DNA from: Bacteroides ihuae
GTDB taxonomy: Bacteria > Bacteroidota > Bacteroidia > Bacteroidales > Bacteroidaceae
Reading direction: 5' to 3'
NCBI RefSeq assembly: GCF_900104585.1
Contig: NZ_FNVX01000002.1
Location: forward strand, 1-64,000
DNA length: 64,000 nucleotides
The notes beneath the pieces were generated by a model. It had not been told where the DNA came from. It made no database searches and was given only the letters and a program-made list of their open reading frames with translations. Shown here in pieces: positions 8,575-16,614 of the stretch (position 1 is the stretch's first letter; every line of letters starts with the position of its first letter). A program made the position numbers and the translations under genes.

Positions 8575-9368
8575 AACGTACTACTTATATTATTATTGGG
8601 ACACTTTTCTTTTTTATGATAGTGATGCTCGCAGCTATTTACTACTCTTGGTCGGGAGGGTATTGGAACTATTCTGAATTAAGGTTTTCGAAAGTACTGA
8701 CAGAGAAGAATATCTCAGGCATACGGGTTCTTCGTATATTAAGGACAGATGAAAATCAGAGAGGCTTTATGGATGGCACAGTGCAAGTTGTTTCGCCTCT
8801 GGCAACAGATGAGAATAGCTTATATTACTCGAAGGACTTAAGCAAATACATGACAGCAACAACAAGCGGTGATACGTTAACTCTCAATATAAATTTTTCG
8901 AAGGATGTTTTGCCTAAAGAGCTTGTTAATAAGGACGTTTTCTTTCCTAGAGGCATAAACTTTCGTGTAGCGGCGGACTCCACTTTGAAAATTATATCGA
9001 GCAGTGTGGATGGCTTGAATTTGAAGGTTTTGGGGTTGAAGCGAGATACAATGTCTTTTAGTTTCCGAGGGCACATGTCTGCTGATTCATGTTCTTTTCG
9101 TTCAGTTGCATTTTCCGGAGCATACTATTCATATACAAAATTGAAAATTAGAAAAAGTAATATTTCTAATTTATATATGAAGGCGGATGATTTGAATTGG
9201 ACGATTGAGAATAGCCATATTGTTACCGAATATATCTCAGGAGAAAGAAGTGAAAGTGCGCATACTTGGGCAAAAGGGGAGTGTAACAAGATTGTGTGGC
9301 AGCCAAAGACAATTGAGGCGAAATTATCAGTTGTTTTGGATGGAGAAACAAGTGTTTCATTTCTCTAA
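8571..9368 (+). CDS. Membrane-anchored hypothetical protein of the ABC operon
   Basis: 265 residues. One N-terminal membrane helix (about 5-27, YIIIGTLFFFMIVMLAAIYY) and then a periplasmic region with repeated short strands (for example LKIISSSVDGLNLKVLGL, SCSFRSVAFSGAYYSYTKLK, NISNLYMKADDLNWTIENS) that look like a beta-solenoid or adhesin-like sheet. I do not recognise the family. Start overlaps the GntR stop by 4 bases (ATGA), so it is translationally coupled to the regulator. It may be an extracytoplasmic accessory of the exporter. It is followed by a strong hairpin. Confidence 0.7.
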   Translation: MKRTTYIIIGTLFFFMIVMLAAIYYSWSGGYWNYSELRFSKVLTEKNISGIRVLRILRTDENQRGFMDGTVQVVSPLATDENSLYYSKDLSKYMTATTSGDTLTLNINFSKDVLPKELVNKDVFFPRGINFRVAADSTLKIISSSVDGLNLKVLGLKRDTMSFSFRGHMSADSCSFRSVAFSGAYYSYTKLKIRKSNISNLYMKADDLNWTIENSHIVTEYISGERSESAHTWAKGECNKIVWQPKTIEAKLSVVLDGETSVSFL

Positions 9369-9394
9369 GGATTCCTTCATTAATCCTCGTAAAT

Positions 9395-9440
9395 AATAGC
9401 CGACCTAAGAAATTTATTAGAATTTCTTAGGTCGGCTATT
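9395..9440. terminator. Long perfect hairpin after the ABC operon
   Basis: Perfect 20-bp inverted repeat, AATAGCCGACCTAAGAAATT and its complement, with a 6-base loop TATTAG. It lies 26 bases after the ABC operon stop. There is no clear T tract on the plus strand, so it may be a bidirectional terminator shared with the tRNA on the other strand. Confidence 0.75.
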
Positions 9441-9448
9441 TATAAATG

Positions 9449-9491
9449 AAGAGTGGATTAAGTTACTAAATTAGCTTCTTAATCCACTCTT
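9449..9491. terminator. Second hairpin, next to tRNA-fMet 3' end
   Basis: Perfect 14-bp stem AAGAGTGGATTAAG / CTTAATCCACTCTT with a 15-base loop. It begins 5 bases after the tRNA 3' end on the minus strand and probably terminates or helps process the tRNA transcript. Confidence 0.65.
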
Positions 9492-9496
9492 CTTAG

Positions 9497-9569
<73 letters not shown>

Positions 9570-9583
9570 ATATTTTCTGAGTG

Positions 9584-9614
9584 CAAAGGTACAGTTTCTG
9601 AACTAATAAACAAA
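9584..9614 (-). promoter_or_regulatory. Promoter of tRNA-fMet
   Basis: On the minus strand, -33 TTTG (9611-9614) and -7 TACCTTTG (9584-9591) are 19 bases apart. The predicted start near 9577 leaves a leader of about 8 nt before the tRNA. Confidence 0.85.
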
Positions 9615-9771
9615 TATTTCTTTGCTTTTTTTCTATATATTTTCTTCATATATCCACAATTACTTGATAATTAGGTGTGTAGCTAGTTATCTTTTTTCGA
9701 TGAATCTTGATTGAATAGTATTCGTAATCATTCTGTTGCATCGTAGAGTGGTGAATAATCTGCTTTTTTTC

Positions 9772-9802
9772 TTGTGTGATATAAGTAAAACGATTACTTT
9801 TG
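9772..9802 (+). promoter_or_regulatory. Promoter of the TetR-fabG operon
   Basis: -7 box TACTTTTG (9795-9802) with TTG at 9772-9774, 20 bases apart. Start of transcription near 9809 supports the ATG at 9834 over that at 9819. Confidence 0.7.
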
Positions 9803-9833
9803 CTCAAATAATTCAGCAATGTGCAATTTATCT

Positions 9834-10430
9834 ATGACAGTATCAAAAACCAGGGCTAAATTAGTAGACGTTGCCCGTCAGCTCTTTGCGAAGATGGGAG
9901 TGGAGAATACCACTATGAATGACATTGCGATTGCTTCTAAAAAAGGGAGAAGGACTCTTTATACTTATTTTAAGAGCAAAGAGGATATTTATCTGGCTGT
10001 GGTCGAATCCGAATTAGAAATTCTTTCGGATATGATGAAGCAAGTTGCCGAAAAGCATGTTTCGCCAGATGAAAAGATTATAGAAATGATTTATACCCGT
10101 CTAGAGGCAGTGAAAGAGGTTGTTTATAGGAACGGAACACTTCGGGCAAACTTCTTTCGTGATATATGGAAGGTTGAAAAAGTGCGTAAAAGATTTGACG
10201 CAAAAGAGATTCAACTATTTAGAGCAGTATTGCAAGAAGGAAAAGACAAAGGGGTATTTGTAATTGATAGTGTGGAAATGACAGCCATAGTAATTCATTA
10301 TTGTGTCAAAGGTATTGAAGTACCTTATATTCGCGGTAATGTTGGATCTAATCTGGATGTGATTACACGCAAGAAATATGTGGCCAATATTGTGTTTGGT
10401 GCACTACGTAGAACTGATAGTAATAAATAA
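9834..10430 (+). CDS. TetR family regulator
   Basis: 198 residues from ATG 9834. N-terminal TetR DNA-binding domain with KTRAKLVDVARQLFAKMG, then TTMNDIAIASKKGRRTLYTYFKSKEDIY: the classic helix-turn-helix with TLYTYF in place of TLYYYF. The rest is a helical ligand or dimer domain. Next to fabG (10-base gap), so it may sense a fatty-acyl or related signal and control lipid synthesis; that is context inference. An in-frame ATG at 9819 would leave a leader of only ~10 nt and is less likely. Confidence 0.88.
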   Translation: MTVSKTRAKLVDVARQLFAKMGVENTTMNDIAIASKKGRRTLYTYFKSKEDIYLAVVESELEILSDMMKQVAEKHVSPDEKIIEMIYTRLEAVKEVVYRNGTLRANFFRDIWKVEKVRKRFDAKEIQLFRAVLQEGKDKGVFVIDSVEMTAIVIHYCVKGIEVPYIRGNVGSNLDVITRKKYVANIVFGALRRTDSNK

Positions 10431-10440
10431 GAAATTTAGT

Positions 10441-11187
10441 ATGGGATTATTAAGTGGAAAAACAGCCATTGTGACTGGTGCTGCACGCGGCATTGGTAAG
10501 GCTATTGCGTTAAAATTCGCTTCTGAAGGAGCTGATATTGCATTTACCGATCTGGCAATAGACGAAAATGCACATAATACAGAAAAGGAAATTGAAGCTT
10601 TAGGGGTGAAAGTAAAAGGATATGCTTCAAATGCTGCAAACTATGCAGATACGATGGCAGTCGTTGACGAAATAGTGAAAGACTTTGGCCGGGTAGACGT
10701 ATTGGTAAACAATGCCGGCATTACTCGTGATGCTTCGTTCAAACGAATGACTGAGGAACAGTGGGATTTGGTTATTAATGTAAATCTAAAGTCTGCGTTC
10801 AACTTCATCAAAGCTGTTCAACCAATAATGAATAAACAAAAGTCAGGTAGCATTATTAATATGGCTTCTGTAGTCGGGGTTTCCGGCAATGCGGGACAAG
10901 CTAATTACTCTGCTTCTAAGGCGGGTATGATTGCTTTGGCTAAATCTATCGCTAAAGAACTCGGGCCTCGTGATATTCGCGCCAATGCAATTGCTCCGGG
11001 CTTCATCATCACTGAGATGACGGCTGTTCTTTCTGAAGAGGTGAAAGCTGAATGGGCAAAGCAGATTCCTTTGCGCCGTGGTGGTACGCCTGAAGACGTG
11101 GCTAACGTTGCTACTTTTCTGGCATCTGATTTATCTTCTTATGTTACCGGACAGGTTATTCACTGCTGTGGTGGTATGAATATGTAA
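10441..11187 (+). CDS. fabG: 3-oxoacyl-ACP reductase (FabG)
   Basis: NADPH-dependent reduction of 3-oxoacyl-ACP in fatty-acid elongation, cytoplasm. 248 residues, the usual length. Short-chain dehydrogenase signatures: TGAARGIG cofactor loop (12-19), NNAG (90-93), catalytic S143, Y156 and K160 (in YSASK), and the C-terminal GQVIHCCGGMNM close to the GQVxxVDGG typical of FabG. Start is ATG 10441, preceded by the TetR stop. In an operon with TetR upstream and an RluA-type synthase 3 bases downstream. Confidence 0.94.
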   Translation: MGLLSGKTAIVTGAARGIGKAIALKFASEGADIAFTDLAIDENAHNTEKEIEALGVKVKGYASNAANYADTMAVVDEIVKDFGRVDVLVNNAGITRDASFKRMTEEQWDLVINVNLKSAFNFIKAVQPIMNKQKSGSIINMASVVGVSGNAGQANYSASKAGMIALAKSIAKELGPRDIRANAIAPGFIITEMTAVLSEEVKAEWAKQIPLRRGGTPEDVANVATFLASDLSSYVTGQVIHCCGGMNM

Positions 11188-11190
11188 TAC

Positions 11191-11862
11191 ATGACTGTTG
11201 TTTACGAAGATAATCATATTATTGTAGTCAATAAGACTAGCTCCGAGATCGTTCAGGGAGACAAGACGGGTGATACTCCACTTTCAGAAATTGTCAAGCA
11301 GTATTTGAAAGACAAGTATCAGAAGCCCGGGAATGTTTTTGTCGGTGTTACTCATCGCTTGGATCGTCCGGTGAGCGGTCTTGTTGTTTTTGCAAAAACC
11401 AGCAAAGCTCTTTCTCGTCTGAACGAAATGTTTAAGAATAGCGAGGTGAAGAAGACTTATTGGGCGGTGGTTAAGGAATGTCCGAAGATGCCGGAGGGTG
11501 AGCTGGTACATTATCTGCTCCGCAATGAAAAGCAAAACAAGAGTTATGCTTATGATAAAGAAGTGCCAAATTCAAAAAAAGCGATTCTTCATTATAAGCT
11601 TATCGGGCATTCTCAGAATTACCACTTGCTTGAGGTTGATTTGAAAACAGGAAGACATCACCAGATACGTTGTCAGCTTGCAAAAATGGGCTGTTCCATT
11701 AAAGGTGATTTGAAATACGGCTCTCCTCGCTCTAATCCTGATGGAAGTATTTGTCTTCATGCCCGTCATATTCGCTTTCTCCATCCAGTTTCTAAAGAGG
11801 AGATTGTACTGACTGCTCCTGTGCCTGATGGAAATTTATGGGCTGGATTCGATATGCTGTAA
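11191..11862 (+). CDS. RluA-family RNA pseudouridine synthase
   Basis: Converts uridine to pseudouridine in rRNA or tRNA. 223 residues, lacking an N-terminal S4 domain, so closer to the short RluA/TruC-like branch than RluC/RluD. Catalytic motif THRLDRPVSGLVVFAKT with the key aspartate in HRLDRP; later GRHHQIRCQLAKMGC and GDLKYG are conserved family blocks. Starts 3 bases after fabG and is followed by a strong terminator. The target base cannot be read from sequence. Confidence 0.91.
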   Translation: MTVVYEDNHIIVVNKTSSEIVQGDKTGDTPLSEIVKQYLKDKYQKPGNVFVGVTHRLDRPVSGLVVFAKTSKALSRLNEMFKNSEVKKTYWAVVKECPKMPEGELVHYLLRNEKQNKSYAYDKEVPNSKKAILHYKLIGHSQNYHLLEVDLKTGRHHQIRCQLAKMGCSIKGDLKYGSPRSNPDGSICLHARHIRFLHPVSKEEIVLTAPVPDGNLWAGFDML

Positions 11863-11871
11863 CTTTACATA

Positions 11872-11916
11872 AAAAAGACCGTTCCCTGAATAGACAAAAG
11901 GAGGAACGGTCTTTTT
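11872..11916. terminator. Bidirectional terminator
   Basis: Perfect 14-bp stem AAAAAGACCGTTCC / GGAACGGTCTTTTT with a 17-base loop. The A run and T run let it stop transcription from both sides: the fabG operon (plus) and the small secreted protein gene (minus). Confidence 0.9.
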
Positions 11917-11934
11917 ATTCAATAAGTATGCTTA

Positions 11935-12144
11935 CTATTGTTCGGCAAACTGAGTGGGTATCTTTGTGGAATCCGGAGTCTCTGTACCCGGTTCTACCGG
12001 TTGAGATTCTTCTTTCACAGGCTCAGCCTTTGTAGAATCTTTCTGTTCTGTTGGAGTCTGAGGCTTTTTTACTGGATCTTGTGCGAGTGCAAAAAATGAA
12101 CTACCACAAAGAAATACCATCATGGCTAATACTAACTTTTTCAT
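11935..12144 (-). CDS. Small secreted Pro/Glu/Lys-rich protein, sigma-54 promoted
   Basis: 69 residues from the ATG giving MKKLVLAMMVFLCG; ATG 12150 would add two residues. A clear signal peptide ends near FALAQ, leaving a mature part of about 47 residues made of P, E, K, T, S and Q with no cysteine, likely unfolded and periplasmic. No known family. About 70 nt upstream is a near-consensus sigma-54 promoter (12229-12244) and an upstream dyad (12320-12360); a sigma-54 response regulator is encoded upstream on the same strand. It is probably an effector or stress factor of that regulator; its function is unknown. Confidence 0.72.
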   Translation of the reverse strand: MKKLVLAMMVFLCGSSFFALAQDPVKKPQTPTEQKDSTKAEPVKEESQPVEPGTETPDSTKIPTQFAEQ

Positions 12145-12228
12145 AATCATTTGCTTTTAAACTGTTTATACTATAGTTGTTGAAATCGACTTTAGTTCTT
12201 GTTGCGGAACCATTGATGTATAACTATG

Positions 12229-12244
12229 TGCAAACGGCATGCCA
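12229..12244 (-). promoter_or_regulatory. Sigma-54 (-24/-12) promoter
   Basis: Minus-strand TGGCATGCCGTTTGCA matches the sigma-54 consensus TGGCAYGnnnnTTGCW at every defined position, with the strict GG-to-GC spacing. It points at the small secreted protein gene and predicts a start near 12218, about 70 nt before its ATG. Confidence 0.85.
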
Positions 12245-12319
12245 GAAAGCTATTCTATATTTAATGATTTGATTATCAGTGTTCTATGCTAGTATAGGCC
12301 TTTTTAAAGTCTGTGTAAA

Positions 12320-12360
12320 AGTGTAGAAGTTGTGGCGATAGTGTAGAACTATTCTACACT
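12320..12360 (-). promoter_or_regulatory. Upstream activator (enhancer) sites for the sigma-54 promoter
   Basis: A perfect dyad AGTGTAGAA-CTA-TTCTACACT lies at 12340-12360, and a third half site AGTGTAGAA at 12320-12328, exactly 20 bp away (two helical turns). The block is ~100-140 bp upstream of the predicted sigma-54 start, the usual distance for an NtrC-type activator. It is just past the stop of the HAD gene. The regulator at 13035-14372 is the likely binder. Confidence 0.7.
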
Positions 12361-12378
12361 CTGCAGTGGTTAGAACGT

Positions 12379-13038
12379 TTAGCCTACTATTCTTTGCTGT
12401 AATGTTGCTATATCGTTTACGATGCTATCTGCACCTGCTTTTGCTAATTCTTCGCGGCTTCCATAGCCATAAAGCACTCCTATGGAGTTTAGCTCATTTT
12501 TTTTTGCCCCTTCTATATCATGTTTACGGTCTCCAATCATTACCGCCTTGCTCATGTCCTTAATCTGTTGAGAGGAAAGGGCATATCGAATAACTTCTTC
12601 TTTTGCCGAACAGGTGCCATCTAGATTGCTGCCATACACTGCCTTAAAATAGTGTCTGAGGTGGAAATGTTCCAGAATTTTCTCGGCAAAAGGAGTGGGC
12701 TTAGAAGTAGCCACGAGCAATATTTTCCCTTGTTCGCAGCATGTTTGTAGAAACATCTTCATTCCATCATATACCTCATTCTCATAAATACCTTTATCGG
12801 CAAAGTACTCTCTGTACTTATTGATGGCAATAGTCGCTTGCTCTTCTGTAAGGTGGTAATATTCCATGAATGATTCTTTTAGAGGAGGCCCGATGAATGG
12901 ATAGAGTAGGGTTCTGTCCTCAACAAAAATACCGAAATGGCTCAGTGCGTATTGCACCGATTTAGTGATTCCTATGGCAGGATCGGTAATTGTTCCATCC
13001 AAATCCATCAATACATACTTTCTGTCGGTGAAGTTCAT
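12379..13038 (-). CDS. HAD-family phosphatase, phosphoglycolate-phosphatase-like
   Basis: 219 residues. HAD motif I DLDGTITD (both catalytic aspartates) near the N-terminus, motif II in VATSKPT, a lysine in the SAKEEVIRYALSS stretch, and motif III MIGDRKHDIEGAKKN with GYG after it, as in Gph/PpaX enzymes. Substrate cannot be fixed from sequence; small phosphorylated metabolites or pyrophosphate are usual. Its start overlaps the sigma-54 regulator stop by 4 bases (ATGA), so it is translationally coupled to it. Confidence 0.9.
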   Translation of the reverse strand: MNFTDRKYVLMDLDGTITDPAIGITKSVQYALSHFGIFVEDRTLLYPFIGPPLKESFMEYYHLTEEQATIAINKYREYFADKGIYENEVYDGMKMFLQTCCEQGKILLVATSKPTPFAEKILEHFHLRHYFKAVYGSNLDGTCSAKEEVIRYALSSQQIKDMSKAVMIGDRKHDIEGAKKNELNSIGVLYGYGSREELAKAGADSIVNDIATLQQRIVG

Positions 13039-14372
13039 AATTTGATATCGTATAGTTTCAGTTTATTATATAACGTTTTACGGTCAACTCCGAGCATCTG
13101 CGCCGCTTTACTTTTATTGTTACTACTTTGCCTTAGGGCTTCAAGTATTCGTTCTTTTTCATTTTCCTCATTGTGGAGAGAAAGCGTAGGAGCAGATGTT
13201 GAAGTCTCCGAAAGTTCGCTAGCTAGTTCCGCAGGAGTGATGAAGTTTCCTTGTGCAAGTAGAGTCGCGCGTTTGATTACATTCTTCATCTGTCTCAGGT
13301 TTCCCGGCCAGTGATAATCTTGTAATGTCGAAGAGGCTTTGGCATCGAATCCGATAAGTTGCTTATTCAACTCCTTGTTGGCACGGTCTAGGAAGAAATT
13401 GGCAAATAGAAGGATATCTTCTTTGCGATCCTTTAGATTAGGGATACGTAGTGTAAACTCATTTATTCGGTGAAAAAGGTCTTCTCGAAAGTTTCCTGTC
13501 TCAATAGCTTCTTCAAGATTCTCGTTTGTAGCAGCTACCAAGCGTATGTCTACGGTTATTTCTTCATTAGACCCCATTGGGCGTATTTTTCGTTCCTGTA
13601 AGGCACGAAGCAATTGCACTTGCGTTTCATAACTGAGGTTACCTATTTCATCAAGGAACAGTGTTCCGCCATTGGCCGCAACAAACGCTCCATCTTTGTC
13701 GGCTATAGCTCCGGTAAAGGAACCCTTTATATGGCCAAAGAACTCGGATGCAGCCAATTCTTTGGGTATAGCGCCGCAATCAATAGCAATAAAAGGGCCT
13801 TGATTGCGTTTACTTAGCTGATGAATGCGCTGTGCTACATATTCTTTTCCTGTGCCGCTGGCACCTATGATGAGCACGGACATATTGGTTGGAGCCACTA
13901 GGCCTACATAATTATACAATTGTTTAGCTGCATCGCTCTCCCCTTCAAGAAAGTTCTGCTTGTTCTTTGTATCGGATGGTGAAGTAGGTGACTGTTCTTT
14001 CGGCGCCTTTTTATCGAGTAAAGCCTCATTGATTTTTCTGAGAAGTTCTTCCGGATTAACAGGCTTGGCAATGTAGTCTTTCGCGCCAAGTTTAATGGCC
14101 TGCACGGCCGATTGTATATCGGCATATCCGGTCATAATGATGAGCGGAGTTTTTATTTTCTTTTCTATCATCCATTGTAGCAAGTGGATCCCATCATGAT
14201 CGGGCAGACGAAGATCGGATAAGATTAGATCCACGTTTTGCGTATCTATCTGCTTCTGTGCACGAGCAATGTTGCTAACGGAAGATACCTGAAATCCTTT
14301 TTTCTCCAGCCAGGTTTTTAGCATCATTCCGAATGTGATGTCATCTTCAATGATTAATATGGCTTTTGTCAT
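13035..14372 (-). CDS. Sigma-54-dependent response regulator (NtrC type)
   Basis: 445 residues in three parts. Receiver domain (1-120) with acidic E9-D11 pocket, phosphoacceptor D53 in LILSDLRLPD and K103 in AKP. AAA+ domain (145-375): Walker A GASGTGKE (170-177), Walker B GGTLFLDEIG (235-244), the sigma-54 contact loop GSFTGA (217-222; Ser for the usual Ala), and the LFHRINEF arginine-finger region. Fis-type helix-turn-helix at the C-terminus (KSKAAQMLGVDRKTLYNKL). It should activate sigma-54 promoters from distant sites; the one at 12229 is the visible candidate. Likely phosphorylated by a phosphorelay from the hybrid kinase at 17945. Confidence 0.95.
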   Translation of the reverse strand: MTKAILIIEDDITFGMMLKTWLEKKGFQVSSVSNIARAQKQIDTQNVDLILSDLRLPDHDGIHLLQWMIEKKIKTPLIIMTGYADIQSAVQAIKLGAKDYIAKPVNPEELLRKINEALLDKKAPKEQSPTSPSDTKNKQNFLEGESDAAKQLYNYVGLVAPTNMSVLIIGASGTGKEYVAQRIHQLSKRNQGPFIAIDCGAIPKELAASEFFGHIKGSFTGAIADKDGAFVAANGGTLFLDEIGNLSYETQVQLLRALQERKIRPMGSNEEITVDIRLVAATNENLEEAIETGNFREDLFHRINEFTLRIPNLKDRKEDILLFANFFLDRANKELNKQLIGFDAKASSTLQDYHWPGNLRQMKNVIKRATLLAQGNFITPAELASELSETSTSAPTLSLHNEENEKERILEALRQSSNNKSKAAQMLGVDRKTLYNKLKLYDIKL

Positions 14373-14462
14373 TTTGTTACTTTTGATGCATTTGATGGAA
14401 TCACAAAGTTAAACGGTTTTAGGCTAACTTGTATGCCAGATAGCTATTATTAAGAAGTTTTG

Positions 14463-14494
14463 TTGGTACAAAGCGTACTAAAGTTGTACTTTTG
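14463..14494 (+). promoter_or_regulatory. Promoter of the cyclophilin operon
   Basis: -7 box TACTTTTG (14487-14494) with TTG at 14463-14465, 21 bases apart. Transcription from about 14502 gives an 18-nt leader to ATG 14520, which rules out the longer N-terminal reading. Confidence 0.75.
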
Positions 14495-14519
14495 CATCAG
14501 TTTAAAATTTTGCTATGTT

Positions 14520-15365
14520 ATGAAAAAGAATTTAGTATTACTATTAATTATACTGATAGGCAGTTTTACAGCATGCCGTTCAGGACAAAAGAAAGATGGA
14601 AAGATGGAAAATAAACAAGGAACTATGTTAAAGATTGAGACAAGCATGGGTGATATTATCGTGAAGTTATATGATGAAACGCCCAAGCACAGAGATAATT
14701 TCATCAAGTTAGCCAAAGAGTCTACATACGAAGGAACGTTGTTCCACCGGGTCATCAAGGACTTCATGATTCAAGCTGGAGATCCGGATTCAAAAGACGC
14801 ACCTAAAGGAAAAATGCTTGGATCGGGTGATGTGGGCTATACGATTCCTGCTGAGTTTGTTTACCCAAAATATTTCCATAAAAAAGGTGTGCTCTCGGCT
14901 GCTCGTCAAGGCGATGATGTGAATCCGAAGAAAGAATCATCTGGTTGCCAATTCTATATTGTTACCGGTAAAGTGTACAGTGACTCTACTCTTCTTGGCA
15001 TGGAGCAGAAGATGAATGAGGGTAAACTTACTTCTATCTTCAATGCTTTGGCACAAAAACAAATGAAGGAGATCTATAAGATGCGTAAAGCCAATGATCA
15101 GGAAGGTCTTTATCAATTGCAAGAGAAGATCTATGCACAGGCTGAGGCTGAAGCAGCTAAACAACCCGATTTTCATTTCACTCCTGAGCAAGTAAAAGCT
15201 TATACAACTGTGGGCGGAACACCTCATCTGGATAATCAATATACTGTTTTTGGCGAAGTGGTTGAAGGCATGGATGTGGTTGACAAGATTCAACAAGTGA
15301 AAACAGACCGTAGCGATCGTCCGGTAGATGACGTGAAGATAATCAAGGTTTCTGTTATCGATTAA
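14520..15365 (+). CDS. Cyclophilin-type peptidyl-prolyl isomerase lipoprotein
   Basis: 281 residues. Lipoprotein signal ending LIGSFTAC (cysteine ~19), so anchored in the envelope. Cyclophilin domain with LKIETSMGDIIVKLYDETP, LFHRVIKDFMIQAGDP, a CQFYIVTGKV block and NQYTVFGEVVEGMDVVDKI. An insertion of about 50 residues (KMNEGKLTSIFNALAQKQ and following, helical) interrupts the domain, as in many Bacteroidetes relatives. Acts on proline bonds in exported proteins. Start ATG 14520 chosen from the promoter position. The M16 gene follows after one base. Confidence 0.92.
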   Translation: MKKNLVLLLIILIGSFTACRSGQKKDGKMENKQGTMLKIETSMGDIIVKLYDETPKHRDNFIKLAKESTYEGTLFHRVIKDFMIQAGDPDSKDAPKGKMLGSGDVGYTIPAEFVYPKYFHKKGVLSAARQGDDVNPKKESSGCQFYIVTGKVYSDSTLLGMEQKMNEGKLTSIFNALAQKQMKEIYKMRKANDQEGLYQLQEKIYAQAEAEAAKQPDFHFTPEQVKAYTTVGGTPHLDNQYTVFGEVVEGMDVVDKIQQVKTDRSDRPVDDVKIIKVSVID

Positions 15366-15366
15366 T

Positions 15367-16605
15367 ATGTTGACGATAAACAAACATGTCTTCTCGAATG
15401 GATTGAAGTTGGTGCATTCGCAAGATACGAGCACTCAGATGGTTGCCCTCAACATTCTTTATAATGTGGGAGCGAAAGATGAAGACTCAGAACATACTGG
15501 GTTTGCGCATCTATTTGAGCATTTGATGTTTGGCGGATCAGTGAATATTGCCGACTTTGATGCTCCTTTGCAGTTAGCTGGTGGAGATAATAATGCCTGG
15601 ACTAACAATGATATAACGAACTATTATCTTACGGTTCCTAAACAAAACGCTGAAATAGGCTTTTGGTTGGAATCCGATCGCATGCTTAGCCTCGATTTTA
15701 ACTCAAAGAGTTTGGAAGTGCAACGGGGTGTGGTGATAGAAGAGTTCAAACAGCGTTGTCTGAATCAGCCTTATGGAGATGTCAGCCACCTGCTTAGACC
15801 CTTGGCTTACAAAGTTCATCCTTATCAGTGGCCTACTATCGGCAAAGTGCCCGAGCATGTGGCCAACGCTACATTGGATGAAGTGAAAAGTTTCTTTTTC
15901 AGTTTTTATGCACCGAACAATGCTGTGCTGGCTGTGACCGGAAATATTTCTTTTGAAGAAACGATGCGTCTGAGCGATAAGTGGTTTGCACCTATTCCTC
16001 GCAGAGAACTGCGTGAAAGGAAGTTGCCGGTTGAACCAATTCAGACTGAAGAAAGGCGATTGGTGGTAGAGCGTAATGTGCCGCTTGACTCTCTCTTTAT
16101 GGCATTTCACATGCCCGACCGCTTGCATCCTGATTATTATGTTTACGATATTCTATCGGATGTGCTTAGTAACGGGCGCTCTAGTCGGCTCAATCGTAAC
16201 CTTGTGCACGACAAGAAAATCTTTTCGAGCATTGATGCTTATATTGAAGGAAGTGTGGACGCAGGTTTGTTCCATCTTAGTGGCAAGCCGGCAGCCGGTG
16301 TTTCGTTGGAACAAGCTGAAGCTGCTGTTTGGGAAGAACTGGAACGCCTTAAGATAGAACAAGTAGAGATAGAAGAGTTGGAGAAGGTCAAAAACAAATT
16401 TGAATCGACTCAGATATTCGGCAATATTAATTATCTGAATGTTGCAACGAATCTAGCTTGGTTTGAAATGCTGAGTTGTGCCGAAGATATGGAAAAGGAA
16501 GTAGAGAGATACAGGTCTGTTACATCAGAACAGTTGGCTGTTGTAGCCCGGAATGCTTTTCGTCGCGAAAATTGTTCGGTACTTCATTATAATAAAATAG
16601 GATAA
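15367..16605 (+). CDS. M16 family zinc metallopeptidase
   Basis: 412 residues, one insulinase/pitrilysin half pair. The inverted zinc motif HLFEH is at 48-52 (AHLFEHLMFGGS), with the third ligand glutamate in the VVIEEFKQR stretch some 75 residues later. The second half has the structural M16_C fold (for example SLFMAFHMPD, SDVLSNGRSSRL). No signal peptide, so probably cytoplasmic or exported by another route. It may degrade peptides. Adjacent to the cyclophilin and ahead of a MATE pump. Confidence 0.92.
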   Translation: MLTINKHVFSNGLKLVHSQDTSTQMVALNILYNVGAKDEDSEHTGFAHLFEHLMFGGSVNIADFDAPLQLAGGDNNAWTNNDITNYYLTVPKQNAEIGFWLESDRMLSLDFNSKSLEVQRGVVIEEFKQRCLNQPYGDVSHLLRPLAYKVHPYQWPTIGKVPEHVANATLDEVKSFFFSFYAPNNAVLAVTGNISFEETMRLSDKWFAPIPRRELRERKLPVEPIQTEERRLVVERNVPLDSLFMAFHMPDRLHPDYYVYDILSDVLSNGRSSRLNRNLVHDKKIFSSIDAYIEGSVDAGLFHLSGKPAAGVSLEQAEAAVWEELERLKIEQVEIEELEKVKNKFESTQIFGNINYLNVATNLAWFEMLSCAEDMEKEVERYRSVTSEQLAVVARNAFRRENCSVLHYNKIG

Positions 16606-16614
16606 AACGAGATC

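Noticed and set aside
10378..10440. FabG start upstream inside the TetR gene
   Set aside because: FabG proteins start directly before the TGAARGIG region, which matches ATG 10441.
12937..13314. ORF opposite the HAD/regulator overlap
   Set aside because: Antisense to two well-supported coupled genes with clear domain motifs.
14423..14438. Sigma-54 promoter for the regulator
   Set aside because: The GG to GC distance is one base too long, so it fails the strict rule; kept only as a low-interest finding.
14460..14519. N-terminal extension of the cyclophilin
   Set aside because: The promoter -7 box (14487-14494) lies within it, and the lipoprotein signal starts at ATG 14520.
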